The notes beneath the pieces were generated by a model. That model worked only from the letters and a program-made list of their open reading frames with translations, did no database searches and was not told the DNA's origin. A stretch of DNA of 64,000 nt from Aminipila sp963524205 (lineage in GTDB: Bacteria > Bacillota > Clostridia > Peptostreptococcales > Anaerovoracaceae): NCBI GenBank assembly GCA_963524205.1, contig CAURED010000012.1:1-64000 (forward strand), written 5' to 3'. The stretch's first letter is position 1, and each line of letters opens with the position of its first letter. The translations under genes were made by a program, and so were the position numbers. This document shows, one piece after another, positions 18,141 through 26,265 of the stretch.

Positions 18141-19271
18141 ATGTCAAATAAGTTGAAATTAATGACTATAATTGGTACAAGACCTGAAATAATACGTCTG
18201 TCAGAGGTTATAAAAGCTTGTGACAGGTATTTTGATCATATACTTGTGCATACAGGACAAAATTGGGATTACACACTAAATAAAGTTTTTTTCGAAGATT
18301 TGAAGTTAAGAGAGCCTGACTTTTATTTAAACAGCGTAGGGGGGAATCTGGGAGATACAATGGGTAATATCATTGCCAAGTCATATGAGGTTATGCAACA
18401 AGTGCAGCCAGATGCACTTTTGATTTTAGGTGATACAAACTCAGCCTTGTCAGCTATTTCTGCAAAGAGGCTTAAGATACCAGTATTTCATATGGAAGCA
18501 GGTAACAGGTGCTTTGATCAGAATGTTCCTGAAGAAATAAATAGAAAAATTGTAGACCACATTTCGGATATTAATTTGCCTTATACTGAACATAGCAGGA
18601 GATATTTGCTTAGTGAAGGTTTTAGAAAAGAACATATTATTGTGACAGGTTCTCCCATGAGAGAAGTGATAGAAGCAAATCTGGAGCAGATTGACGCTAG
18701 CGATATATTAGACAAACTGGGACTGCAAAAGGAAAAGTATATTTTACTTTCTGCCCATAGAGAAGAAAATATTGACAATGAAGAAAACTTTTTCTCGTTA
18801 ATGTCTGCTATAAATAATGTGGCGGAAAAATATCAGATGCCTGTTATTTATTCTACTCACCCTAGGAGTCAGAAACGAATCCAAGAACGAAGTTTTAAAT
18901 TCCATCCACTGGTAAAAAGCATGAAACCTTTAGGATTTTTTGATTACAACAAATTGCAAATGAATGCTTATTGTGTACTTTCGGATAGTGGCACATTATC
19001 TGAGGAGAGTAATATGCTGGTTTTCCCAGGAGTATTGATTAGAACGTCAACAGAAAGACCCGAAGTGTTAGATGCTGGGACTATAGTTATCGGCGGTCTT
19101 CAGGGCGAAGATATCCAACAGGCTATAGATCTTGCCATAGATGTATTTGCAGATGACCCGGAGCATCAGACTCCTCAGGATTATATGGATGGAAATGTAT
19201 CCGCAAAAGTAGTTAAAATAATTCAAAGTTATACTAAGATTGTAAATAAGGTTATTTGGAATAAACAGTAA
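18141..19271 (+). CDS. capG: UDP-sugar 2-epimerase of the CapG/FnlC type
   Basis: The non-hydrolysing 2-epimerase fold is clear in 376 residues: IIGTRPEIIRLSEVI (10-24), HTGQNWDY, LILGDTNSALSAI, SAHREENIDN and DSGTLSEE. The loop MEAGNRCFDQNVPEE matches CapG/FnlC, which forms UDP-L-FucNAc, rather than WecB, which has an EAGLRT loop. With capE and capF directly upstream the UDP-L-FucNAc pathway is complete. It may or may not also supply UDP-ManNAc to WecC. AAGGGAATTTTGAA precedes the ATG. Confidence 0.88.
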   Translation: MSNKLKLMTIIGTRPEIIRLSEVIKACDRYFDHILVHTGQNWDYTLNKVFFEDLKLREPDFYLNSVGGNLGDTMGNIIAKSYEVMQQVQPDALLILGDTNSALSAISAKRLKIPVFHMEAGNRCFDQNVPEEINRKIVDHISDINLPYTEHSRRYLLSEGFRKEHIIVTGSPMREVIEANLEQIDASDILDKLGLQKEKYILLSAHREENIDNEENFFSLMSAINNVAEKYQMPVIYSTHPRSQKRIQERSFKFHPLVKSMKPLGFFDYNKLQMNAYCVLSDSGTLSEESNMLVFPGVLIRTSTERPEVLDAGTIVIGGLQGEDIQQAIDLAIDVFADDPEHQTPQDYMDGNVSAKVVKIIQSYTKIVNKVIWNKQ

Positions 19272-19338
19272 ATTGTAAATAAACGATGCAATCTGCAATT
19301 ACTGATGTTGCAGATAAATAAGTGATAGGAATGTTAAA

Positions 19339-20535
19339 ATGAATGTACTTTTTTTAATGATTATACCCCCAGAGATTAAGAAAAATCCTAATCTTTATAC
19401 TGAACTTATGGAAGAATTCAGAGATGAAGGGCATAAGGTTTATGTAGCAGCTATTGATGAAAAGAAAAATGGCAGGCAGACTAGAATCACAGAGGATTCA
19501 GGAATAGAAATCCTGCATATCAGAACGGGAAATATGTTTAACGTGAATCCTATAGAAAAAGGTCTGACTACGCTTTCTCTTGGGCGGTTATTTAAGAATG
19601 GGCTAAAGCAGTATTTTGCAGAGATAAAATTTGATATGGTGCTGATGCCAACACCACCTATTACTTTTTCAGCTGCAATGGATTACATTAAGAAAAGAGA
19701 TGGCGCCAAATCCTACCTGATTTTAAGAGATTTATTTCCACAAAATGCTAAGGATATAGGCCTTTTAAACAATGAGTTTTTATTTAAATTTTTTAGACGT
19801 AAAGAAAAAAATATGTACAAAGTTTCAGACTACATTGGGTGCATGAGTCAAGGAAATATTGACTATGTAATGAAGCATAACCCAGAGGTTCAAAGAGATA
19901 AGCTGGAACTTCTGCCGAACTGGTGCAAGGTAGAGGTGGTTAATGAAAAGAATGAGTTCATTGACTATAAGAAAAAATATGGGTTAGAGGGTAAATTTGT
20001 TTGCATTTTTGGTGGCAATATTGGATGGCCGCAGGAATTGGAATTCTTACTTGAGCTAGCTAAGTCTGTCAGGGAAAGGAAAGACATCATTTTTTTAATT
20101 GTAGGTAAAGGCATTACAAAGCCTAAAATATCTAAGATAGTTGGGGAAGAAGGTTTAACCAACGTAATCATGAAAGATTTTCTACCCAAAGAGGATTATG
20201 ATGGATTAGTAGAACAGTGCAACGTCGGCTTGATAAATCTAGATAGAAGATTTACAATACCCAATATACCATCAAAAACTACAGGGTATTTTAAGGCTGC
20301 AGTACCAGTACTGGCTTCTATTGATGCAAATACAGATTATGGACAGATATTAGAAGAATCCCAAGCGGGATTATGGTCTGTAACAGGAGATTTAAAGCAT
20401 TATAAAGCTAATCTTCTGGAATTGGCCGATAACCCTGAAAGGACAAAGCAAATGGGCCAGAATGGAAGAAAATATCTTGAAAAGTATTTAACCGTAAATG
20501 GTGCATATAATACAATAATGAAACACTTTAATTAG
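19339..20535 (+). CDS. wbuB: WbuB-like glycosyltransferase (probable L-FucNAc transferase)
   Basis: A 398-residue GT4 protein with the WbuB-type N-terminal half (MPTPPITFSAAMDYI, LRDLFPQNAKDIGLL) and a C-terminal donor domain (FGGNIGWPQELEFLLELA, IVGKGITKPKI, FTIPNIPSKTTGYF, LASIDANTDYG). WbuB-type enzymes move L-FucNAc in E. coli O26 and related clusters, and here the gene directly follows the complete UDP-L-FucNAc pathway. The donor is therefore a reasonable inference; the acceptor is unknown, possibly the sugar laid down by the next gene. Confidence 0.82.
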   Translation: MNVLFLMIIPPEIKKNPNLYTELMEEFRDEGHKVYVAAIDEKKNGRQTRITEDSGIEILHIRTGNMFNVNPIEKGLTTLSLGRLFKNGLKQYFAEIKFDMVLMPTPPITFSAAMDYIKKRDGAKSYLILRDLFPQNAKDIGLLNNEFLFKFFRRKEKNMYKVSDYIGCMSQGNIDYVMKHNPEVQRDKLELLPNWCKVEVVNEKNEFIDYKKKYGLEGKFVCIFGGNIGWPQELEFLLELAKSVRERKDIIFLIVGKGITKPKISKIVGEEGLTNVIMKDFLPKEDYDGLVEQCNVGLINLDRRFTIPNIPSKTTGYFKAAVPVLASIDANTDYGQILEESQAGLWSVTGDLKHYKANLLELADNPERTKQMGQNGRKYLEKYLTVNGAYNTIMKHFN

Positions 20536-20571
20536 GATTAAGTAAAAATTGTTTTAAAGAGTAAGGAAAAT

Positions 20572-21180
20572 ATGGTTAAAAGATTTATTAAAAGGGCATT
20601 TGACATCATAATTTCACTGATGACTATTTTGTTATTATCACCGGTGTTATTTGTTGTATATATTATGGTAAAGATTAAGCTTGGCTCACCTGCTATTTTT
20701 AGGCAGGAAAGGCCGGGACTTAATGGCCGGGTTTTTACTATGTACAAATTTAGAAGTATGACAGACGAGTGTGATGAAAAGGGTCAAATCCTTCCCGATG
20801 AGGTACGGTTGACTAGTTTCGGAAAGCTTCTGAGAAAAACTAGTTTGGATGAATTACCAGAGTTATTTAATATTTTAAAAGGTGATATGAGTATTGTAGG
20901 ACCAAGGCCGCTTTTAGTACGTTATTTAGAACGATATAATGAAGATCAGGCCAGAAGACATGAGGTAAAACCGGGTCTGACTGGCTGGGCGCAGATAAAT
21001 GGTCGAAATGCTATCAGCTGGGAGGAAAAATTTAAGCTTGATGTCTGGTATGTTGACAATTGGAATCTATGGCTGGATTTAAAGATTTTTGTATTGACCT
21101 TTATAAAGGTTTTTAAAAGAGAAGGAATCAATTCGGCAGATCATGCAACTATGGAAGAATTTATGGGAAGTGAGAAATAA
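20572..21180 (+). CDS. PglC-type initiating phosphosugar transferase
   Basis: This 202-residue membrane protein is a monotopic phosphoglycosyl transferase: one N-terminal hydrophobic segment (about 10-33), then FRQERPGLNGRVFTMYKFRSMTD, the catalytic pair in TSLDELPELFNILKGDMSIVGPRPLL, and KPGLTGWAQINGRN. It joins a sugar-1-phosphate to undecaprenyl phosphate and so starts the repeat unit. The short form resembles PglC and EpsL, which often use UDP-diNAcBac-like sugars; the LegC-like aminotransferase at 22856 and the dehydratase at 55509 could make such a donor. Donor identity is inference. Confidence 0.88.
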   Translation: MVKRFIKRAFDIIISLMTILLLSPVLFVVYIMVKIKLGSPAIFRQERPGLNGRVFTMYKFRSMTDECDEKGQILPDEVRLTSFGKLLRKTSLDELPELFNILKGDMSIVGPRPLLVRYLERYNEDQARRHEVKPGLTGWAQINGRNAISWEEKFKLDVWYVDNWNLWLDLKIFVLTFIKVFKREGINSADHATMEEFMGSEK

Positions 21181-21183
21181 AAT

Positions 21184-22167
21184 ATGAAAGAAATTAATAT
21201 TTTAATTACAAGTGCAGGCAGAAGAGTAGAATTAGTTAATTGCTTTCAAAATACTAAAAAAAATATAAATGTAACAGGGAACATTGTTGCAGCAGATGCT
21301 AGCAATACTGCACCGGCCTGTTTTTTTGCAGATAAAAAATATCAAGTATGTAGGATTGATGATGAGCAATATATTGCGCAGTTAATACGAATTTGTAAAA
21401 ATGAGAACATTAATGTTATTATTCCTACAATAGATACAGAATTAATTAAGTTATCTCAATTTAAGGGGCAGATAGAAAGTGAATGCGGAGCAAAGGTACT
21501 TATATCAGAGCAAAGGGTAATCGATATTTGCAGAGATAAGTATAAAACCGTTGATTTCTTTTTAAAGAATGGGTTAACTGCACCAAGGTACATTACTAAA
21601 AGTGACTTAGAAGGAAAAAGATACGAATTTCCTCTTTTCATAAAGCCATTAAATGGAAGCTCAAGTATTAATGCCTTTAAAGTTCACAATCAAAGGGAAT
21701 TAGAATTTTTTACGGATTATATTGATAATTATATATTGCAGGATTATGCAAATGGAAAAGAGTATACAATAGATGCATTTTGTGATTTCCAGGGTAACCC
21801 TATAACAATTGTTCCAAGACAAAGGCTTGCGGTTAGAAGTGGTGAAATTTTAAAGGGAATTACAGAGAAAAATCAATTAATTATTAATGAAGTCAAAAAA
21901 GTTTTGAATGTATTAAAACCTATAGGGCAAATTACATTACAAGGTATTCTTAATGATGCAGGAAATGTTTTTTCATTTATTGAAATAAACCCAAGATTTG
22001 GAGGAGGGGCGCCTATGAGTATTGCTGCGGGAGCTGATAGTTGTAAAAACCTGTATAAGCTACTTCTGGGAGATACTCTTATTTACAATGAAGACTTTGA
22101 AGAAGGCGTGCTTGGAGTAAGATTTGATCAGGCTATCTTTATAAATAAAGAGGGTCAGAAAAAATGA
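21184..22167 (+). CDS. ATP-grasp ligase in a glycan operon
   Basis: This 327-residue protein resembles the short carbamoyl-phosphate-synthase-like ATP-grasp proteins of polysaccharide loci. It has an N-terminal ILITSAGRRVELV domain, the ATP-grasp lid FPLFIKPLNGSSSINAFKV (about 151-170), an EYTIDAFCDFQG segment and the metal-binding end FIEINPRFGGGAPMS. Such enzymes form an amide or peptide bond through an acyl phosphate. A possible job is acylating the 4-amino group made by the aminotransferase at 22856, or amidating the ManNAcA carboxyl group. It starts three bases after the initiating transferase and overlaps the HAD gene by four bases, so these are co-translated. Confidence 0.75.
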   Translation: MKEINILITSAGRRVELVNCFQNTKKNINVTGNIVAADASNTAPACFFADKKYQVCRIDDEQYIAQLIRICKNENINVIIPTIDTELIKLSQFKGQIESECGAKVLISEQRVIDICRDKYKTVDFFLKNGLTAPRYITKSDLEGKRYEFPLFIKPLNGSSSINAFKVHNQRELEFFTDYIDNYILQDYANGKEYTIDAFCDFQGNPITIVPRQRLAVRSGEILKGITEKNQLIINEVKKVLNVLKPIGQITLQGILNDAGNVFSFIEINPRFGGGAPMSIAAGADSCKNLYKLLLGDTLIYNEDFEEGVLGVRFDQAIFINKEGQKK

Positions 22168-22850
22168 TTAACACTGTAATTTTTGATTTTGACGGAACGT
22201 TAAGCAGCGAACGAGAATATATATATGGCTGTTTTAAATATGTAGAGAAAGAAATTGAGCAGAAGTTTGGTATACTTAATGCGTATGAAAAACTTAAACA
22301 GCTTTTTAATGAATCATGGAATGATACATTTGGGCGACTATTAATACAGGAAAAAGTAAAATATGATGAACAAGATATAAAAGAATTAGTAGAAATATAT
22401 AGGCAGGCACCTCCTGTAATGAAATTATATGAGGATACAAAGCCCACATTACAGATGCTCAAACATAAAGGAATAAAAACAGCGGTACTTACAAATGGTT
22501 TCTACCAAATACAAAAAGAGAAAATTAAAAACAGTGGATTGGAAGAATTTTTTAATGCTATAGAAATTCCGGATTTGTATGGTCGTGAGTTTTGGAAACC
22601 GGATGCAAGAAGAGTAAATGAATTGCTTAAAACATTAGGTTCGGCTCCAGAAGAAGTTTTATACATAGGGGACTCTAACAGTGATTACAAAATGGCACAA
22701 GCTGCAGGTACGCAGGTTGCTTTTATAAAAAGAGAAGATTGCGTCAATGAATTCCATTTTGAAGACGAGGTATCATATGTGATGAAGTCTCTCTTAGAGC
22801 TAGAAACTATTATTTGCAATTCAAATGAGTTAAAGATTGAAAGAAGGTAG
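22164..22850 (+). CDS. HAD-family phosphatase
   Basis: The 228-residue protein has the HAD motifs in order: DFDGTL (8-13) with the nucleophile Asp, TNGF in motif II, KPDARRV with the motif III Lys, and YIGDSNSDYKMAQAAG in motif IV, plus a helical cap between I and II. It probably removes a phosphate from a small sugar or nucleotide precursor. The start codon overlaps the stop of the ATP-grasp gene (ATGA), and the aminotransferase follows after five bases, so the three form a tight trio with a likely shared product. Confidence 0.8.
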   Translation: MINTVIFDFDGTLSSEREYIYGCFKYVEKEIEQKFGILNAYEKLKQLFNESWNDTFGRLLIQEKVKYDEQDIKELVEIYRQAPPVMKLYEDTKPTLQMLKHKGIKTAVLTNGFYQIQKEKIKNSGLEEFFNAIEIPDLYGREFWKPDARRVNELLKTLGSAPEEVLYIGDSNSDYKMAQAAGTQVAFIKREDCVNEFHFEDEVSYVMKSLLELETIICNSNELKIERR

Positions 22851-22855
22851 AAGGC

Positions 22856-24034
22856 ATGGAGAAGAAGCAAATACAATTAAGTGTGCCCAATTTAGATATA
22901 GAGATTGTGGATAATTTACGTGAATGTATTGAAACCGGTTGGGTTTCTACTGGTGGAAGATTTATAGCCGAGTTCGAACAAAAGATTGCTAAGTATGTTG
23001 GCACTAGTGATGCAGTTTCTGCACAAAGTGGAACTGCAGGTCTGCATGTTGCATTAAGGATTTTAGGGGTTAGGGCAGGGGATGAGGTTATTGTACCTAC
23101 TCTGACTTTTGTTGCTGCGGTTAACCCAGTTAAATATCTTGGAGCAGAACCCGTTTTTATGGATTGCGACGATTCCTTATGTATGGATGTAAGCAAGCTT
23201 GAAAAGTTTTGCCTTGAAGAATGTAAATTTGATGGACAAAATCTTATAAACAAAATATCGGGAAGAAGCATAAAAGCTATTGTTGCGGTACATATATTTG
23301 GAAATCTGACTAATATGGAAAAAGTTATGGATATTGCGACAAAGTATAACTTAAAAGTTCTTGAAGATGCAACAGAAGCCTTGGGAAGCTATTTTACAGA
23401 AGGAAGATATAAAGGAGATTATTCTGGAACTATTGCTGATATAGGGGTATATTCTTTTAATGCTAACAAAATAATTACTACTGGTGGGGGAGGTATGATT
23501 GTATCAAGGAACCAAGCATACTTAGATGAAGCAAGATATTTGACGATTACAGCGAAAGAAACTACTCCTAAAGAGGCATTGTTTTTTGTACATGGACAAG
23601 TTGGATATAATTACAGAATGTTAAACTTGCAGGCGGCTCTTGGTGTTAGCCAGATTGACCAGCTGGAAAAGTTTATTGAAACTAAATTTGCCAACTATAA
23701 TATATATAAAGAAGAAATGAAAGATGTTCAGGGAGTTCATATATTACCGTTTAAAGAAGGAATCCGATCTAATCATTGGTTTTATTCTTTGTATATTGAT
23801 GATAAACGATTTGGCGAAAGCAGAGATGAGCTAATGCATAGATTAATCCAAAACGGAGTTCAGTGCAGACCAATCTGGAAATTAATACACACACTGGAGC
23901 CTTATTTGAGCTCACAGCACTATGAAATAGAAAAAGCCATAGATTATGCTGACCATATATTAAATGTGCCTTGTTCCACAAATTTAACGGCTGAAGAGGT
24001 TAAATTTGTTTGTGACATGATTAAGAATAAATAA
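22856..24034 (+). CDS. LegC/PglE-like UDP-4-keto-sugar aminotransferase
   Basis: The 392-residue DegT-family PLP enzyme has GWVSTGGRFIAEFE near 28-41, AQSGTAGLHVAL, PTLTFVAAVNPVKY, and PLP lysine K205 in SFNANKIITTGGGGM. A longer middle section (EEC...NKISGRSIKAIVAVHIFGN) and LTITAKE are typical of the LegC group, which aminates UDP-4-keto-6-deoxy-GlcNAc. That keto-sugar could come from the PglF-type dehydratase at 55509. No PglD-type acetyltransferase is in the window. It is the last gene of the operon, ending 20 bases before the terminator. The family call is firmer than the exact substrate. Confidence 0.82.
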   Translation: MEKKQIQLSVPNLDIEIVDNLRECIETGWVSTGGRFIAEFEQKIAKYVGTSDAVSAQSGTAGLHVALRILGVRAGDEVIVPTLTFVAAVNPVKYLGAEPVFMDCDDSLCMDVSKLEKFCLEECKFDGQNLINKISGRSIKAIVAVHIFGNLTNMEKVMDIATKYNLKVLEDATEALGSYFTEGRYKGDYSGTIADIGVYSFNANKIITTGGGGMIVSRNQAYLDEARYLTITAKETTPKEALFFVHGQVGYNYRMLNLQAALGVSQIDQLEKFIETKFANYNIYKEEMKDVQGVHILPFKEGIRSNHWFYSLYIDDKRFGESRDELMHRLIQNGVQCRPIWKLIHTLEPYLSSQHYEIEKAIDYADHILNVPCSTNLTAEEVKFVCDMIKNK

Positions 24035-24053
24035 GGATTTAGTAATTGTATAG

Positions 24054-24104
24054 AAAGCCCTCCCCTTTAGGTTGATGTGAATAAAACCTAAAGGGGAGGG
24101 CTTT
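24054..24104. terminator. strong bidirectional terminator
   Basis: A stem of about 19 bases runs from AAGCCCTCCCCTTTAGGTT (about 24055-24073) to its complement at 24085-24103, with A-rich and T-rich flanks on both sides. It lies between converging genes, closing the large operon on the plus strand and the ligase-like gene on the minus strand. Confidence 0.95.
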
Positions 24105-24112
24105 TGTAAATT

Positions 24113-26110
24113 CTATTTAATTTGGTCTCTTTTTAACATCATGTTTATAGCAATTCCAGTTCCAAGCAATCCATAAAACATTGGCATAACAGATACGGTA
24201 GAGTCATTTACCAAACCTGATACAAGAAAACCGCATATACCAAGGAAAATCCCCAGACCGGTGTATTCTGTAAAACTATTAATATTCTGCTTCCAGAAAA
24301 TCTCTATACTTTGAATAATATATATAAACCATAAAACTAATAATGCTAATAATGAAAGCCCGCCAGTGCCTACCCAGGCATCCATATACATATTATGAGG
24401 TTTATCAACAATTAAGTTGGGATTCCAGTCGATATTATATCTGCCTACGTAGTCATTATGAGGGAAGTAAGCGCAATAAGTGTCAGCACCATATCCTATT
24501 AGCATGGTTTCTTTCATCATAGGAATGGTTCTTGACCAGATATAACCTCGGCCTGATCCAAAGTTTGGATTGTTTTCCCATCCAGTTGCTTCAACTTTAT
24601 TAAGAGAAACAAAATTACCCAGATCATTTCTGTATCTCACATCAGAGCCTTCCATAATAGCAAAAGGCCACTCTTTATCATCTATTTTTATTATAAAATA
24701 GCTAACCCCCGCACTATCTTGTGCAGGACTAAGTGAAAAAGTACTAAATCGTTTATCAGCAATGGCATAGGAGGTATAAGAAGAGTTCCCATTTTCAACA
24801 GGAGTAATGTTGATATCTTTCCCATCTCCATCAGTAAGTTTTACAGCAAGAGGATTTTCAGGATAAGTTGTAAAGGTTATTTCATTACCATTATAACTTA
24901 CATGAATATCATTACCTGTTGTTTCAATATAGTCTATATGCCCTTTTGAGGTAGTTGAAGTGGCTTTGTTGGAACTAGTGGCATCCGATTTGCCAGGTAC
25001 TGTTTGAGTATCCTTGTTTTCAATTCCTAAAACACTATGTGTTGCGCCAGTAAGCTCTGGCATCCATCTTTCGTAAGTAACACCGCCCATAAGGATAGTT
25101 ACAGCTAAAAGAACAGCAACAGGCTTCCACCATTTAAGTATTGTTTTATTTAGAACAATAAGAGCTACTAAAACAACAACTGCCATGCCAAGAAAACCGC
25201 CAGAGGATTGGGAACCAATTAAGTTGTACATATTTAACCCAAAAAGTATTCCCCAGAGAACCTTTTTCCAAAGCGGCTCTTCGTTCCTCTTCATTACAGA
25301 GTGAATAAAAAGCAAACCAAAAAGAGGAATTAAAAGTGTTAAATAAAAGGAAACATAGTTAATGTTATATACAGTCTGATATATTTCTTGATGTTTAAAT
25401 GTAAAGGTTAATCTGTCGAGTTGGTCCCAGAACCAAGTTGGAGTAATAAACATCTTTCCAAGTTTAGTCTTAAAAAAGTCATGATTAAGTGCCTGTGAAA
25501 GCCCCAAAAGACTAAGTAGTATACTTGATATGACTGTAGGGTATACAATCCATTTGATGTTTTTCTCGCTATTAACAGTATTGATTACAAAGAATAGCAT
25601 TACCATATAGGCTAGTAAGGTGACTGTTCCTTCAAATCTGTCGTTCCAACCCCAAAGTGCAAATTCTTTGTAATCTGACATAATATATGAGATTAGAACA
25701 AATGCTGAATACACTATCATAGGAATGTAATACGGTGAACGTTTTATAAAAAATGATTGTACAAAACCCCGGTATAGTAAGTACACTGCAGCTAACACAG
25801 CACAAATAACTATGGCAACCATTTTGTAGAAGCTAAAAAACTCAGCTAAATCATTACCGCTATTTGTCCAAAAGAACTGATTCATTGGTCTTTTATATTC
25901 GTAATATCTTACAATCATAATTACGAATGCTGTAAAAAATGATGCTGGTAACATTTGGAACCAATGCATCCCTTCATGAAGTCTTGGTGCCATACTCATA
26001 GAACATAAGTAATCGGAAGTTTTACCTGAAGTACCAGGCTTAGAGGTTTGGGACTTGGACGACTGCTTTTGTGAAGCAGTATTGTTCCCCTGTTTATTTT
26101 TCTTTGTCAT
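24113..26110 (-). CDS. O-antigen ligase/polymerase-like membrane protein, 665 residues
   Basis: After a polar Lys/Ser/Gln-rich cytoplasmic N-terminus (about 1-50) come about ten membrane helices, then a loop of about 170 residues (Thr/Ser-rich linker and a beta-rich part), the Wzy_C-type motif with MLIGYGADTYCAYFPHND and KPHNMYMDAWVGTGGLS, and further C-terminal helices. Family members polymerise undecaprenyl-linked repeats (Wzy), ligate O-antigen (WaaL) or transfer glycans to protein (PglL, WsfB of Geobacillus S-layers). In a Gram-positive with an S-layer, polymerase or protein O-glycosyltransferase are the likely roles; I cannot decide between them. GGGGGAATTATAA precedes the ATG at 26110. 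Confidence 0.82.
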   Translation of the reverse strand: MTKKNKQGNNTASQKQSSKSQTSKPGTSGKTSDYLCSMSMAPRLHEGMHWFQMLPASFFTAFVIMIVRYYEYKRPMNQFFWTNSGNDLAEFFSFYKMVAIVICAVLAAVYLLYRGFVQSFFIKRSPYYIPMIVYSAFVLISYIMSDYKEFALWGWNDRFEGTVTLLAYMVMLFFVINTVNSEKNIKWIVYPTVISSILLSLLGLSQALNHDFFKTKLGKMFITPTWFWDQLDRLTFTFKHQEIYQTVYNINYVSFYLTLLIPLFGLLFIHSVMKRNEEPLWKKVLWGILFGLNMYNLIGSQSSGGFLGMAVVVLVALIVLNKTILKWWKPVAVLLAVTILMGGVTYERWMPELTGATHSVLGIENKDTQTVPGKSDATSSNKATSTTSKGHIDYIETTGNDIHVSYNGNEITFTTYPENPLAVKLTDGDGKDINITPVENGNSSYTSYAIADKRFSTFSLSPAQDSAGVSYFIIKIDDKEWPFAIMEGSDVRYRNDLGNFVSLNKVEATGWENNPNFGSGRGYIWSRTIPMMKETMLIGYGADTYCAYFPHNDYVGRYNIDWNPNLIVDKPHNMYMDAWVGTGGLSLLALLVLWFIYIIQSIEIFWKQNINSFTEYTGLGIFLGICGFLVSGLVNDSTVSVMPMFYGLLGTGIAINMMLKRDQIK

Positions 26111-26153
26111 TTATAATTCCCCCAAATATTTCTAATATAATATAAACCATAAT

Positions 26154-26182
26154 ATTATATCTTATAAAAAGTTTAATTGCAA
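26154..26182 (-). promoter_or_regulatory. promoter of the 665-residue ligase-like gene
   Basis: On the minus strand TTGCAA (26182-26177), a 17-base spacer and TATAAT (26159-26154), about 45 bases before the start codon. Confidence 0.6.
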
Positions 26183-26212
26183 ATTTACATTTTTATAGGA
26201 TATATTGATTCA

Positions 26213-26242
26213 AGAAAAAACGCCAAGTGTCTACTTGGCGTA
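26213..26242 (-). terminator. terminator of the TolC-family gene
   Basis: On the minus strand, ACGCCAAGT and ACTTGGCGT pair around a short loop and are followed by TTTTTT. Confidence 0.9.
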
Positions 26243-26265
26243 ATCGTCTGAAAATCTAATTGGGA

